64,000 nt of DNA from Poa pratensis (Eukaryota; Streptophyta; Magnoliopsida; Poales; Poaceae), in assembly GCA_947311845.1 (NCBI GenBank), contig CAMZMU010000052.1:141127733-141191732 (forward strand), written 5' to 3'. This document shows, one piece after another, positions 21,555 through 34,420 of this stretch. A model generated the notes under the pieces. The model was not told the origin of the DNA and did no database searches. It saw only the letters and a list, made by a program, of their open reading frames with translations. The number at the start of each line of letters is the position of its first letter. The stretch's first letter is position 1. The translations under genes were made by a program, and so were the position numbers.

Positions 21555-24448
21555 TGATACGTCTCCAACGTATTATAATTTCTTGTGTTCCATGCTTGTT
21601 TTAAACCAATTGCTACATGTTTTATTCACACTTCATGGCATTTTTATGCATTTTCTGGGACTAACCTATTAACAAGATGCCACAGTGCTAGTTCCTGTTT
21701 TCTGCAGTTTTTGGTTTCAGAAAAGCTGTTCAGCAAACATCCTCGGAATTGGACGAAACAAATTGCCACGTTCCTATTTTTCCGACACGTTCACGAAGTC
21801 CGAAGGAGAGACGAAGGGGGGCACCGAGGTGCCGTCCCCACCCCATGGCACGGGTGGGCCCCCTGCCGCGCCACCATGTGGGGAGCGGGCCTCGGGCCTC
21901 CACCGACATCGCCCCTTCGCCTATTTATTCTTCCCGAGGCAAAAACCCTAAAACACCGAGCCATATTTCCAGAAAACATCCGCTGCCGCCGCCGCCGTCA
22001 ACCCTAACTCGGGAGGGTTCTGAAGCTCTTCCCGGCACCCTGCGGAGAGGGGAATCATCACCGGAGGGCTCTACATCGCCATGCCTGCCTCCGGAGTGAT
22101 GTGTGAATAGTTCATCTTTGGACTATGGGTCTGATACGTCTCCAACGTATCTATAATTTCTTATGTTCCATGCTTATATTATACCAATAGCTACATGTTT
22201 TATTCACACTTCATAGCATTTTTATGCATTTTTTGGGACTAACCTATTAACAAGATGCCACAGTGCCAGTTCCTGTTTTCTGTTGTTTTTGGTTTCAGAA
22301 AAGTTGTTCTGGAAATATCCTCGGAATCGGACGAAACAAAATCCCAGATGCCTATTTTTCTGACACGTACACGAAGTCCGAAGGAGAGACGAAGGGGGCA
22401 GTAGGGCGCCGTCCCCACACGGCGGCGCGGGTGGGCCCCCTGTCACGCCACCCTATGGGGAGTGGGCCCCGCGCCTCCACCGACATCGCCCCTTCGCCTA
22501 TAAATACCATCCAACGCGAAAACCCTAAAATAATCAGTCATATTCCACCAAGGGTTCCGCAGCGCCGCCGCCATCGACGACAAGTTTCGGGGGGACAGAA
22601 GTCTCTGTTTCGGTACCTTGCCGGGACGGGGAAGTGCCCCCGGAGCCATCTCCATCGACTCCATCGACATCTTCATCGCCGCTGCTGACTCCCATGATGA
22701 GTAGGGAGTAGTTCTCCCCCGAGGCTGAGGGCTCTACCGGTAGCTATGTGGTTTATCTCTCTCTCCCATGGTGTGATCTTTTTGTGATCATGAGCTTTGT
22801 AATCTAGTTGAATAAGTAGATGTTACTCTTTATCTATTATGCCACTCTAGAGGTTACTTTAATATGAACTCCGGAGTCACTCTCCACGGTGTGAAGGTGA
22901 CAGTGTGCGCATCGTGTGTGACTCCTTTATGACGTTGTGGCGTTTGTTTACTCCGACTTGAGGTGTGCTTTTGCAGCCCTACGCAATGAATGGTGTTCAT
23001 TATCCAACAAGAGAGTGTTTGAGAGTAGTATTTATTTATTCAATTATGTTGTCATTGTTGAGAGTGTCCACTAGTGAAAGTATGATCCCTAGGACTTGTT
23101 TATAAGCATTGAAACACCGTTTACAACAAGTTCTGCTACATGTTTGCTTGCTGCCATTTTTATTTCAGATTGCAATTACTACTTATAATCATCCATATTA
23201 CTTGTATTTCACTATCTCTTCGCCGAACTAGTGCACCTATACATCTGACAAGTGTATTAGGTGTGTTGGGGACACAAGAGACTTCTTGTATCTTAATTGC
23301 AGGGTTGCTTGCGAGGGATATCTTTGACCTCTACCTCCCTGAGTTCGATAAACGTTGGGTGATTCACTTAAGTGAAACTTGCTGCTGTTCTACAAACCTC
23401 TACTCTTGGAGGCCCAACACTGTCTACAAGAATAGAAGCGTGCGTAGACATCAGGGTCCATAGCAGTAGCTAGATGGTTGTCTTCTCCTTTTGTGCCATC
23501 ATGTTTAGATCTTGTGAGCTACCTATCATGATCAAGATCATCTTATTGTAATGCTACATGTTGTGTTTGCTGGGATCCGATGAATATTGAATACTATGTC
23601 AAGTTGATTATTGATCTATCATATATATGTTGTTTATGATCTTGCATGCTCTCCGTTATTAGTGTAGGCTCTTGCCAAGTTTATGCTTGTAACTCCAAGA
23701 GGGAGTATTTATGCTAGATAGTAGCTTCATGCCTCCATTTAATCTGGGACAGTGACAGAAAGTTCTAAGGTTGTGGATGTGCTGTTGCTAATAGGGGTAA
23801 AACAGCAATGCTTTGTCTAAGGATATTAGTGTTGTTTACATTATGCACTATATTTAATGCAATTGTCTGTTGCTTGCAACTTAATACTGGAAGGGGTGCG
23901 GATGCTAACCTGAAGGTGGACTATTTAGACACAGATGCATGCTGGATAGTGGTATGTGTACTTTGTCATAATGCCCAAGTAAATCTCATAGTGATCATCA
24001 TGTCTTGTATATGCATTGTTATGCACCTCTATATTTTGTCAATTGCACAGCTGTAATTTGTTTACCCAGCATGTTAGTATTTTATTATCCATTCTTTTAC
24101 ATCTGAAATACAACCTACTGCAATCATTGTTGTTTTTCATTCTCTGCAAGCAAACATCATTTTCTACACTATACGTCTAATCCTTTGTTTTCAGCAAGCC
24201 GGTGAGATTGACACCCTCACTGTTTCGTTGGGGCAAAGTAATTTGGTTGTGTTGTGTGCAGGTTCCAAGTCAATGAGTCACACCTTCCTCCACAAGCACC
24301 TTTTTCTGACGCCGTTGACACCTTCAGAACATCGCCGACTTCCTACTGGTTCGATAATCTTGGTTTCATACTGAGGGAAAACTTGCTGCTGCACTCATCA
24401 TACCTTCCTCTTGGGGTTCCCAACGGACGTGTGACTTTACACGCATCA
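21555..24448 (+). repeat. 5' LTR (interrupted by a solo LTR)
   Basis: Matches 32493-34088 on both sides of the nested solo LTR. It lacks about 34 bp present in the 3' LTR near 33698-33732. Confidence 0.93.
22132..23453 (+). mobile_element. Solo LTR of a related family nested in the 5' LTR
   Basis: Starts TGATACGTCTCC and ends ...GACATCA, flanked by GGGTC at 22127-22131 and 23454-23458. The undisturbed 3' LTR reads ACTATGGGTCCATAG near 33056-33070, the empty site. Its first ~430 bp resemble the host LTR, but it then differs (CCATGGTGTGATC and following), so it is a related but different family. A lone LTR with target duplication is the footprint of recombination between two LTRs. Confidence 0.93.
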
Positions 24449-24459
24449 AGCACTTTTTC

Positions 24460-24477
24460 TGGCGCCGTTGCCGGGGA
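24460..24477 (+). promoter_or_regulatory. Primer-binding site of the LTR retrotransposon
   Basis: TGGCGCCGTTGCCGG lies 11 bp after the 5' LTR end and is complementary to the 3' end of tRNA-Asp as used by many plant Gypsy elements. A second copy of the same core lies at about 24530-24547 within a short direct repeat (CTTTTTCTGGCGCC...). Confidence 0.8.
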
Positions 24478-24721
24478 AGTCGAGGTGTTTCTGCTCAGAA
24501 GTTTGCCTCCCCATCAACAGCTCCACTTTTTCTGGCGCCGTTGCCGGGAGGCCGAGTTGCTTCTGCAAGGGGAGTCTCTCACTTCCAATCTCTTTACTTT
24601 GTTTTTGTCTTGCTTATTTTATTTTTATTTTGTCTTGTTTGCTTTCTTTATTTCAAAAACACAAAAAAATTAGTTACTTGTTTTACTTTTTGTATTTCGG
24701 CCTAGTTCTTATTTTGCTAAA

Positions 24722-26861
24722 ATGAGTACTCCTGAGAACACCAAGTTGTGTGACTTCACTAGCACAAATAATAATGATTTCATATGCACTCCTATTGCTC
24801 CACCTGCTTCTAAAGCAGACTTTTATGAAATTAAACCTGCTCTATTAAATCTTGTTATGAAAGAGCAATTTTCTGGTGTTAGTACTGATGATGCTGCTGC
24901 TCACCTTAATAATTTTGTTGAACTTTGTGAGATGCAAAAGTATAAGGATATAGATGGGGATATTATAAAACTGAAATTATTTCCTTTCTCTTTGAGAGGA
25001 AGAGATAAAGAATGGTTGCCATCTTTGCCTAGAAATATTATTGATTCTTGGACAAAACGTTAACTAGACCTGCGCCCGCTTACCGGAAAACTAATGCAAA
25101 GATGCTTTCATTGGAAAATATTATCCTCCTGCTAAGATTATATCCTCGAGAAGTAGCATTATGAATTTCAAGCAATTTGATAATGAACATGTTGCCCAAG
25201 CATGGGAAAGAATGAAATCTTTGGTAAAGAATTGCACTACCCATGGACTGACTGCTTGGATGATCATCCAAACCTTTTATGCAGGATTAAATTTTTCTTC
25301 AAGGAATTTGTTGGATTCGGCTGCTGGAGGGACCTTTATGTCCATCACTTTGGGTGCAGCAACAAAGCTTCTTGATGATATGATGATTAACTACTCCGAA
25401 TGGCACACTGAAAGGGCTCCTTAAGGTAAGAAGGTAAATTATGTTGAAGAAACCTCTTCCTTGAGTGAAAAGATTGATGTCATTATGTCTATGCTTGTGA
25501 GTGGTAAATCTCATGTTGATCCTAATAATGTTCCTTTAGCTTCATTGGTTGCTCAAGAAGAGCATGTTGATGTGAACTTCATTAAAAATAACAATTTCAA
25601 CAACAATGCTTATAGGAATAATTTTGGTAACAACAACTATAAGCCATATCCTTCTAATAGTGGTAGCGGTTATGGTAATTCTTATGGTAATTCTTACAAC
25701 AATAGTAGGAGTGTTCCCTCTGACCTTGAAGTCATGCTTAAAGAATTTATCAATACACAAACTGCTTTTAACAAATCTGTTGAGGAAAAGTTTGGTAAAA
25801 TTGATGTTCTTACTTCCAAGGTTGATAGTCTTGCTCTTGATGTTGATCTTTTGAAACTGAAAGTTATGCCTAATGAGGTTAAAGATACTAAGCCTTTTGC
25901 TACAGCCAATGCTATCCAAGTTAAAATTGACAACAATATTAGGGTGTTGGTTGAATTGCATGCTAGGTGGAAAAGATAAGCTGAAATTGATAGAAAGAAT
26001 AGTATAGCTCGAGTTTGTACTATTACCACCACTAGTAATGCTGAAGCATCACATGTTAGTAAACCTTCTACTATCAATGGTAATGTTATTGGTGTTGGCA
26101 ATGTTTCCACTTCTATTACAAAGCATGCAAAACTGCCTAAAACTGCTGAAACTGTTTCTGATAAAAGTGCTGAAATTTTTCGAAATATGGGAGACAATGG
26201 TCCCATTACTTTTGATCATAATGATTTTGATTTTGATGGTTGTAGCATTTCTGAAGTTATTATGTTCTTGCAAAAACTAGCTAGAAGTCCTAATGCTAGT
26301 GCTATAAACATGGCTTTTACAAAACATATTACAAATGCTCTCATGCAAGTTAGGGAAGAGAAATTAAAACATGAAGCTTCTATCACTAGGAAGTTGGAAG
26401 ATGGTTGGGAGCCCATCATTATAATGAAAGTGAATGATTTTGATTGTAATGCTTCATGTGATCTTGGTGCAAGTATTTCTGTCATGCCTAAGAAACTTTA
26501 TGATATTCTTGACTTGCCACTTTTGGAACACTGTTATTTGGATGTTCATCTTGCTGATAACACTATGAAGAAACCTTTGGGGAGAATTGACAATGTTCAT
26601 ATTATAGTTAACAATAACCTTGTCCCCGTTGATTTTGTTGTTTTGGATATTGAATGCAATGCATCTTGTCCTATTGTTTTGGGAAGACCCTTTCTTCGAA
26701 CTGTTGGTGCTGTTATTGATATGAAAGATGGGAATATTAGGTACCAATTCCCTCTCAAGAAAGGTATGGAACACTTCCCTAGAAAGAGAATGAAGATGCC
26801 TTTTGATTCTATTATTAGAACAAATTATGATGTTGATGCTTCTTCTCTTGAGAACACTTGA
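24722..26861 (+). pseudogene. Retrotransposon gag plus retropepsin-like domain
   Basis: Begins MSTPENTKLCD at ATG 24722. The first frame covers the gag N-terminus (MKEQFSGVSTDDAAAHL, LFPFSLRGRDKEWL) and stops at 25063. Gag continues in another frame (FDNEHVAQAWERMKSL, IIQTFYAGLN, AAGGTFMS) with stops at 25422 and 25977, an Asn/Ser/Gly-rich linker (about 25580-25720) and a coiled segment. The last part (26187-26861) has a retropepsin-like motif CDLGASISVMPKKLYD with the flap/second strand PIVLGRPFLRTVGA. Aspartic proteases normally have D-T/S-G-A; plant gag-linked versions often read DLGA. Gag packages the RNA and the protease matures it. Frameshift and stops make it non-functional. Confidence 0.88.
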
Positions 26862-27786
26862 TTTTCACTTTCCGCGCCTAGCTGAAAGGCGTTATAGAAA
26901 AGCGCTTATGGGAGACAACCCACCTTTTTATTTTCTGTCATTTTATTTTATTTTGAGTCAAGGTGTTGCTTACTTCTGTAACAACCCCTTTGTATCTTTA
27001 TTTTATTGCATTGTTATGCCAAGTAAAGTCTCTAGTTGAAAGTTGATGCTAGATTTGGATTTCTGCGCAGTGACAGATTTTTGCTGTCCACCGTTTTGAG
27101 CTGTATTCACTCCAGAAAAATTGAAAAATTCTGAAAAACATCACGCATGATCCTTATATATGTACGCAACTTTCATTAGTTTTGATTTTTCGCATCTGAG
27201 CAAGTTAAGTGGCTCGAAAAAATTCGATTTTCCAGACTGTTCTGTTTTTGACAGATTATGCCTTTTATTTTGCATTGCCTCTTTTACTATGTTTGATTGG
27301 ATTTCTTTGCTCCATAAAACATCAGTGGCTGTAGCTAATGTCCAGAAACTTTGGTAATGATTGTGTCATCATAGAACATGTGAATTTTTGATTATGCATT
27401 AACACTCTAATGAGAATTACTTTGAGTTTGGTGTGGCGGAAGTTTTCAAGGATCAAGCGAGAAGGATGATATGATGTGATCAAGAAGAGTGAAAAGTCTA
27501 AGCTTGGGGATGCCCCCGTTGGTCACCCCAACAATATTCAAGAAGACTCAAACGTCTAAGGTTGGGGATGCCCAAGGCATCCCCTTCTTCATCAACAACT
27601 TATCAGGTCATCTCCAGTGAAACTATATTTTAATTCTTCCACATCTTATGTACTTTATTTGGAGCGTCTGTGTGATATTATTTTTGCTTTGTTGTTTTTA
27701 TTTTCTGAATAAGTTGGATCCTAGCATTCTTGTGTGGGAGAGAGACACGCTCTGTTTTTTCATGTGAATACTCATATTCTTCATTC
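26862..27786 (+). other. Non-coding interior of the LTR element, left part
   Basis: No coding sequence where pol would be expected. Contains repeated AGCTTGGGGATGCC/GGTTGGGGATGCCC motifs at about 27500-27580, resembling the polypurine region before the 3' LTR. Confidence 0.6.
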
Positions 27787-30564
27787 ACTAGTACAGAACG
27801 ACACATCGGAAAAGGGCCAAAAACCTCATCGGAAACGGAAAAAGGGTCCGTGTCCCCGCCCCTGTCACGGATGTGAAGGCCCTCATCGGTTACGGACGTA
27901 AATCACCGTTTCCGATGAGGTCTCCATTTGGCAACGGTTGTGCACAACCTCTGTTTCTGATGTGTAGGAACATCAGTAACGGAGATTCTGTTTCTTCTCG
28001 TTTGCATTGAGGTTTCTTCATAAGCCTAGAGCAGGAATAGATTTGGCACTGGACATTTAAAATTTCACAGCAGAAGCACAAAAAGGCTAACAAATTCATT
28101 TATTCATAAGGTATAACAAATGTCACCGATACATTGCATCACAAGACAACCAATTACTTATCTTCATTGTCATGCCTCTCTAAATCTATCATTGACATGT
28201 CTAGCTAAATCTATCTATATCATGCCTCTCTAAACTTATCCTTGTCATTTCCAACTTAATTTATCTTCATGACTTGCTGTTAGAGTTCATGAATTCAATC
28301 TTCTTCTTGGACGGTGTCGCCAAAATATAATCAACTCGCCGCTTTGTCCCCGACCTTGTATTTAGCTCATTTAAATGAGCTAAACGGATCAGCACCATGC
28401 TCTGCACATAGTGCAATAAGCGAGTGCTGATGTACTGAAGGTGCCTCTTTTGTGGTCACTGAAATGCAAAGAGAGAATATATGACTCCATGTTAGCTCAC
28501 TATACATCTAGCATAGAAGACACGCAACACAAAAGGATGCATAAGACAGAATAACAAACTTACAAATCCATTGCATAGTTGTTGTGTACCAACAATTATG
28601 CCGGACGACAAGCGCACCTTGGCTAAGGACCCGGCTTTTTATACAGTGTCACCAAAATATACATCTGTTTTGCAAAGGAGATAAGTTAGCCATGAGTTTC
28701 ATACACTACCGATCTGTGCTAGTTATGTTCTTTTCGAGCGACACTACGTAGTCGTCCTCAGTGGCGGAGCTAGAACATATTGAACCAGGATGCACACATG
28801 TTACCACAATACATTTAAAACAATTTTTAGGGGTGCATATGTGATGAAAAATTGCTAATTTACAAAGAAAAATTCCTTCTCCCGGTGTCCTGCACCCGGC
28901 TGGCTCAAGGTGGATCCGCCAGTGGTCGTCCTCATCGTCCTCGGATGTATTACAACCCTAGTTCTAGTTATGTTCATGAGTGTCCTATGGAAGAAAACCT
29001 AAGCAGAACAATGACAAGAACCCTAGTTCGTCGGCACGACGGCCGGTCACAAAAAGATGCATTACCTTTGGATCTGGCGACGGGAGTACGTAGTCGTCCT
29101 CGTCGTCCTCGGATCGACACGCCATGTGCCCTCTAGCTACAGATCAGGCGACGAGATCTGCCCGGTGGAGCAAAGAACGGGTACGCGCTGCCACAGTCGG
29201 AGGAGAGGAAGATGCGCACCGATACGATCGGAGGGAGGGAGATGCGCGCCGCCACGGTCGGAGGAGAAGAAGATGCGCGCCGCCACGGTCGGAGCAAGGG
29301 AGATGCGCGCCGCCACGGTCGGAGGGAGGGAGATGCGCGCCGCCATGGTGGAGCTAAGATCTGGTGCTGTGTGGAGGCGCCGCCACACTTTGAGAGTGAG
29401 GCTGAGAGTGAGAGCGATGGAGTTTAGGGCTGTGTGAATGGCGCATTTATAGCAAAGTAGAACATCAGAAACAGAGGGTATAAACAACCGTTTCCTTTAA
29501 TTTTTCACTGACACACTGGGCTTACACTGATCTCTACTAGTATTGAAGTTGAAGAACATAAAAATAAATAACTATCACTACTCCTCGGCCTCCGCCTTCT
29601 CCTGCTCGTATGCGAGGAGAGCCGCGTAGTCGTCCGTGTCGTCGCACGGCTCCTCGCCGATGATGTCATCGCCGCCCGTGCGCCCCTCCGACATCTCGTC
29701 GTCGTCGTAGGCAGGATCGTCGTGCAGCTCTGGCGGGAGGAGGAGCCGGCGGCTCTGAAGCAGCTCAACTCTTTCCGGCGGCATGGGCACCGACGCGCGG
29801 TTGAGGTGCCAGCCACCGGGTAGCCGAACCTTTGACCATGGCACTGGCCTCCTATATTGTCAGTGCCGCTCCGCGACGGCCTGCCCGACGATGACGCGGT
29901 TCCATCCAGGCGACCGCGGACGAGCGTCTCTCCGCCGCGTCGAGCGGCTGCGGTCGCGGGCGCCCGAGGATCCCGCGTCCTCTTCCGGCGGCATAGGCAC
30001 CCTCCTGTGGTTGACGCGCCAGCCGGCGGGGAGGCTAACATTGGACCAGGGCACTGGCCTCCTATATTGCTAGTGCCTCTGCACGACGGCCTCCAGCACG
30101 ACGACGCGGTTCCAGTTCAGCGAAAGCGGGAAACTGCTGCAGCGAACGCCCGAGGAGTTGCTAGGAGTATCCATGGCTGCGGCGAAGTGGCGTACTGAGA
30201 TAGCAGGGAGATCGTGGATTTTTAAGGAGTAGTGGGCGGTGCTGCGGCGTCACTACGCCACTACGCCATAGCAGTTACTCCGCTCGCATCGAATTCGATG
30301 AAGATGGAACGTGTCCACATTGCACACGGACACACAAAAGTCTCCGTTGCTATAGAGACACATATCGGAAACGGAGCCAGAATTAAGACCGTTGCCAATA
30401 ATATGGGTAACGGAGTTAATACTTTCTCCGTTACCTATGTTGACGGGCCAAGCACGGCCCAGGTCAGGTTTGTATGCACTGGCTGCGTGGAAAGCGCGAT
30501 TCTCCGTCGCCTAACGCCTGCCGTTTCCATAGAGGGGTATCCGATGTGTCGTTCTGTACTAGTG
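27787..30564. mobile_element. Complete CACTA-type DNA transposon, non-autonomous (2,778 bp)
   Basis: Terminal inverted repeats start CACTAGTACAGAACGAC (27787) and end in the reverse complement at 30564. The 3-bp target duplication ATT is at 27784-27786 and 30565-30567. Subterminal motifs of the form CATCGGAAACGG/CGGTTACGG recur at both ends. No transposase was found. The interior includes a five-unit 32-bp tandem array (29205-29350) and a GC-rich block at 29578-30200 that may be captured gene sequence: two minus-strand frames carry similar segments (WSKVRLPGGWHLN and WSNVSLPAGWRVN, each followed by VPMPPE), like a duplicated exon. It lies inside the LTR retrotransposon. Confidence 0.93.
29205..29350. 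repeat. 32-bp minisatellite inside the CACTA-type element
   Basis: About five units of GATGCGCGCCGCCACGGTCG followed by GAG-rich spacers of 9-12 bp. All three forward frames stay open, which explains several overlapping short frames here. Confidence 0.85.
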
Positions 30565-30567
30565 ATT

Positions 30568-32492
30568 TATATCTTTTGAGTATTCTTATCTAGCTACTGC
30601 TATGATTTTAGCTCCTGTTTTTCGTGCATCTCTTTTAGAGCTGTTAATTCTTGTGGAGTAGTACTCTCTTGTTTCATTTGTAAATTAGTTGGAGAGTTTT
30701 TGTTGAAATAAGTTGCTTGGTTGATGTGTTGGTTCAGAAAATGTTGCATGTGGTAGTGGTATATAATGAAAAACTTACATAATCTTGTTGATCATTAAAC
30801 TTTGATAACCTGATTCTTTGCAAACGTTTTGAGATATTTAGATGGTAAAGCTTGCTGGTTAATTAAGTTAAAATCATTAGTGGATTGTTGTCTTTAAGCT
30901 TGTACCGTACTACAAATCTACTAAAATTGTTGAAGGTGTAGTTGGACTTGATAGCTTTCCATGTCTAAAGGTGATTCGTAATAACTAAGTTGTGCTGAAG
31001 GTCGAGGGATCTAGCGGGGTACTTGTGCCGCCGTGAACGGCCCTTCTTGGAGTGAATTTTAATCATGCTCTTAATGTTGAACCTGCTAGTTGTTTGCAAT
31101 AAGCTTGTGAGTTCTTTTTGACTAATGTTAAGCTACGGTTTTTGGCACTTCCACCATCCAAATTTGCTAGCCTCTTCGGTGCTGTGCATTGCCTTCTGCT
31201 CACATTGAGAGTTGTGCATACTTCGCCAGTACATCCAAACCCGTGGGAGGACTTTCTCTTGTTCTCCTACACATAAGCCCATACATCTTCCTCAAAACAG
31301 CCACCATACCTACCTACCACAACATTTCCATAGCTGTTCCGAGATATATTGCCATGCAACTTCCATCTTACATTACATGACTTGTTGTCATTTATTATCT
31401 ATATATTGCTTTGCATGATTCTATACAGCTGATGTGTGGTTTACCCATGTTACGCTAGATCATTGCATATCCTGCTACACTGGCAGAGGCATACAGTTTC
31501 ATACATCATGTTTTGTTCATTATGAGTTATTTGTACCAAAAAGTGTGTTGTCATATTAGGATGTTGCCCCTAAAAGTGAAAAGAGCCATGGAGGCCATCG
31601 AAAAGAGAAACAGAAAAAGAAAAAAAAATAGAAAAAAGAGAAAAGAGAAAAAAGGGGGCAACATTACTATCCTTTATCCACACTTGTGCTCATGTTTCAG
31701 CACCTGCAGTTTTCATAGTCATCATTTGTGCTCATGTTTAGCACATATACTCCATGTGAGAGAGTTTTCATGTTTTACTAGTATAACTATGTGGGGAATT
31801 TACACTATAGAACTTGGGTTGTATATTCCAATGATGAGCTTCCTCAAAAGTGCTCTAGGTCTTCATGAGCAACCAAGTTGGATGCACCCCCACTAGTTCC
31901 ATTGGAGAGCTTTCATACACATATAGCTCTATGTGCATCCGTTGCATGGCAATCACTACTTACATAGCTTCGATTATAAGACTTCCTCTTGTCTAATGAT
32001 CACTTATAGCTTTGTGAGACTTTCTTCCTTTGGCCTTCCAAACCCCATTAATGTTCTCTTAGCCATAACATCCTGGTGCCAATACCAAATGCTTGCGCTC
32101 ACCGGTTGAGTAGACTTCGAAACAGTTGATTCATGACGTTCATGTTTATATTTACTTGACTGAATCCTTCTATGTTATGAAAAATTACTTGATGCTTGGA
32201 ATTGAAGGATAGAACTCCTACACTGGATACTTAAAACATCTTTAATGAACCTTGTACGGTTTCATGTCTTTAAAGCAATAGTTCATGAAAACTTTTAGCT
32301 TGTTTAACTATGTTGCTTTGTTATCTCTTATTGAATATCAATTATAGACTTTTGCTTTGAATGATTTGATCTCAGCTCACATGCTTTACAATATTATTTG
32401 ATCAAGATTATGTGGTAGCATGTCACTTCAGAAATTTTTGTTGTTATCGTTTTACCTACTCGAGGACGAGTAGAACTAAGCTTGGGGATGCT
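30568..32492 (+). other. Non-coding interior of the LTR element, right part
   Basis: AT-rich, no recognisable pol domains. An A-rich purine stretch occurs at 31590-31660. The region ends with GCTTGGGGATGC, the presumed polypurine tract, directly before the 3' LTR. Confidence 0.6.
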
Positions 32493-34088
32493 TGATACGT
32501 CTCCAACGTATCTATAATTTCTTATGTTCCATGCTTGTTTTATACCAATTGCTACATGTTTTATTCACACTTCATGGCATTTTTATGCATTTTCTGGGAC
32601 TAACCTATTAACAAGATGCCACAGTGCCAGTTCCTGTTTTCTGCTGTTTTTGGTTTCAGAAAAGCTGTTCTGCAAATATCCTCGGAATTGGACGAAACAA
32701 ATTGCCACGTTCCTATTTTTTCGACACGTTCACGAAGTCCGAAGGAGAGACGAAGGGGGGCACCGAGGCGCCGTCCCCACCCCATGGCGGGGTGGGCCCC
32801 TGCCGCGCCGCCATGTGGGGAGCGGCCTCGGCCTCCACCGACATCGCCCCTTCGCCTATTTATTCTCCAGTGGCGAAAACCCTAAAACACCGAGCCATAT
32901 TTCCAGAAAACATCCGCCGTCGCCGCCTCCATCAACCCTAACTCGGGGGGTTCTGAAGCTCTTCCCGGCACCCTGCCGGAGAGGGGAATCATCACCGGAG
33001 GGCTCTACATCGCCATGCCTGCCTCCGGAGTGATGTGTGAGTAGTTCATCTTTGGACTATGGGTCCATAGTAGTAGCTAGATGGTTGTCTTCTTCTTTTG
33101 TGCCATCATGTTTAGATCTTGTGAGCTGCCTATCATGATCAAGATCATCTTATTGTAATGCTACATGTTGTGTTTGCTGGGATCCGATGAATATTGAATA
33201 CTATGTCAAGTTGATTATTGATCTATCATATATATATTGTTTATGATCTTGCATGCTCTCCGTTATTAGTGTAGGCTCTGGCCAAGTTTATGCTTGTAAC
33301 TCCAAGAGGGAGTATTTATGCTAGATAGTAGGTTCATGCCTCCATTTAATCTGGGACAGTGACAGAAAGTTCTAAGGTTGTGGATGTGCTGTTGCTACTA
33401 GGGGTAAAACAACAATGCTTTGTCTAAGGATATTAGTGTTGTTTACATTATGCACCATACTTAATGCAATTGTCTGTTGCTTGCAACTTAATACTGGAAG
33501 GGGTGCGGATGCTAACCTGAAGGTGGACTATTTAGGCACAGATGCATGCTGGATAGCGGTCTGTGTACTTTGTCGTAATGCCCAAGTAAATCTCATAGTG
33601 ATCATCATGTCTTGTATATGCATTGTTATGCACCTCTCTATTTTGTCAATTGCCCAGCTGTAATTTGTTTACCTATCATGTTAGTATTTTATTATGGAGA
33701 GACACCACTAGTGAACTGTGGATCCCGGTCCATTCTTTTACATCTGAAATACAACCTACTGCAATCATTGTTCTTTTTCATTCTCTGGAAGCAAACATTA
33801 TTTTCCACACTATACGTCTAATCCTTTGTTTTCAGCAAGCCGGTGAGATTGACACCCTCACTGTTTCGTCGGGGCAAAATAATTTGGTTGTGTTGTGTGC
33901 AGGTTCCAAGTCAACTAGTCAAACCTTCCTCCACAAGCACATTTTTCTGACGCCGTGACACCTTCAGAACATCCCCGACTTCCTACTGGTTCGATAATCT
34001 TGGTTTCATACTGAGGGAAAACTTACTGCTGCACTCATCATACCTTCCTCTTGGGGTTCTGAACGGACGTGTGACTTTACACGCATCA
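32493..34088 (+). repeat. 3' LTR (1,596 bp)
   Basis: Starts TGATACGTCTCC and ends ACACGCATCA before the second TGGAC at 34089-34093. It is free of the solo-LTR insertion and so supplies the empty site for it. Confidence 0.95.
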
Positions 34089-34093
34089 TGGAC

Positions 34094-34420
34094 ATGTAAA
34101 CAAAGGAGAAGGCAACAATCTTAGCGAGGTTGGTATTTGTAAAAAAGAGAAATTTAAGAGAAAATATAGCTATTTTTTTCACGGTCACGATTTTCTTTTT
34201 ATATAGTTGGGAATGCCAGTTTTCACCCAAAATTTAGCAAATATGTAGAAAATATGTGTATGTATCCAACATATTTTTTTTGTAATTGTGAACTATAGAT
34301 CTGGTCCATGGTCCACTATGGTGTAGTGTATAGTTTAGTATTTAACTAAATGATATTTAAGTGGACCCACCTTAATGTGGACATGTGAAGTAAGGAGAAG
34401 GCAAAAATCATAGGGAGCTA
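34094..34420. repeat. Tandem repeat array, right part
   Basis: Continues the array from 21121-21549: one unit (GAAATTTAAGAG...TGTATGTATCCAAC, about 34146-34270) and then TGTGAACTATAGATCTGGTCC and TTAATGTGGACATGTGAAG up to about 34400. The sequence after the target copy (ATGTAAACAAAGGAGAAGGCA) is echoed at about 34383 (ATGTGAAGTAAGGAGAAGGCA). Confidence 0.75.

Larger units (their letters stand above)
21555..34088 (+). mobile_element. LTR retrotransposon, 12.5 kb, gag/protease only, with nested insertions
   Basis: The 5' LTR is 21555-24448 and the 3' LTR 32493-34088, both TGATACGTC...GCATCA; the target duplication TGGAC is at 21550-21554 and 34089-34093. A PBS TGGCGCCGTTGCCGG follows the 5' LTR and GCTTGGGGATGC precedes the 3' LTR. 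The interior encodes degraded gag and retropepsin-like sequence but no reverse transcriptase, RNase H or integrase, so it is non-autonomous and probably a Gypsy relative (inferred from PBS and gag). A solo LTR (22132-23453) and a CACTA-type element (27787-30564) are nested inside; without them it is about 8.4 kb. Confidence 0.95.

Noticed and set aside
29205..29350. Regular repeats that could suggest a CRISPR-like array
   Set aside because: Spacers are short, purine-rich and similar to each other; this is a minisatellite in a plant transposon.
29505..30041. Minus-strand open frame of 178 codons in the CACTA-type element
   Set aside because: Arg/Ser/Thr-rich, and overlaps the better segments at 29578-29844 and 29860-30054 in other frames; treated only as part of the captured block.
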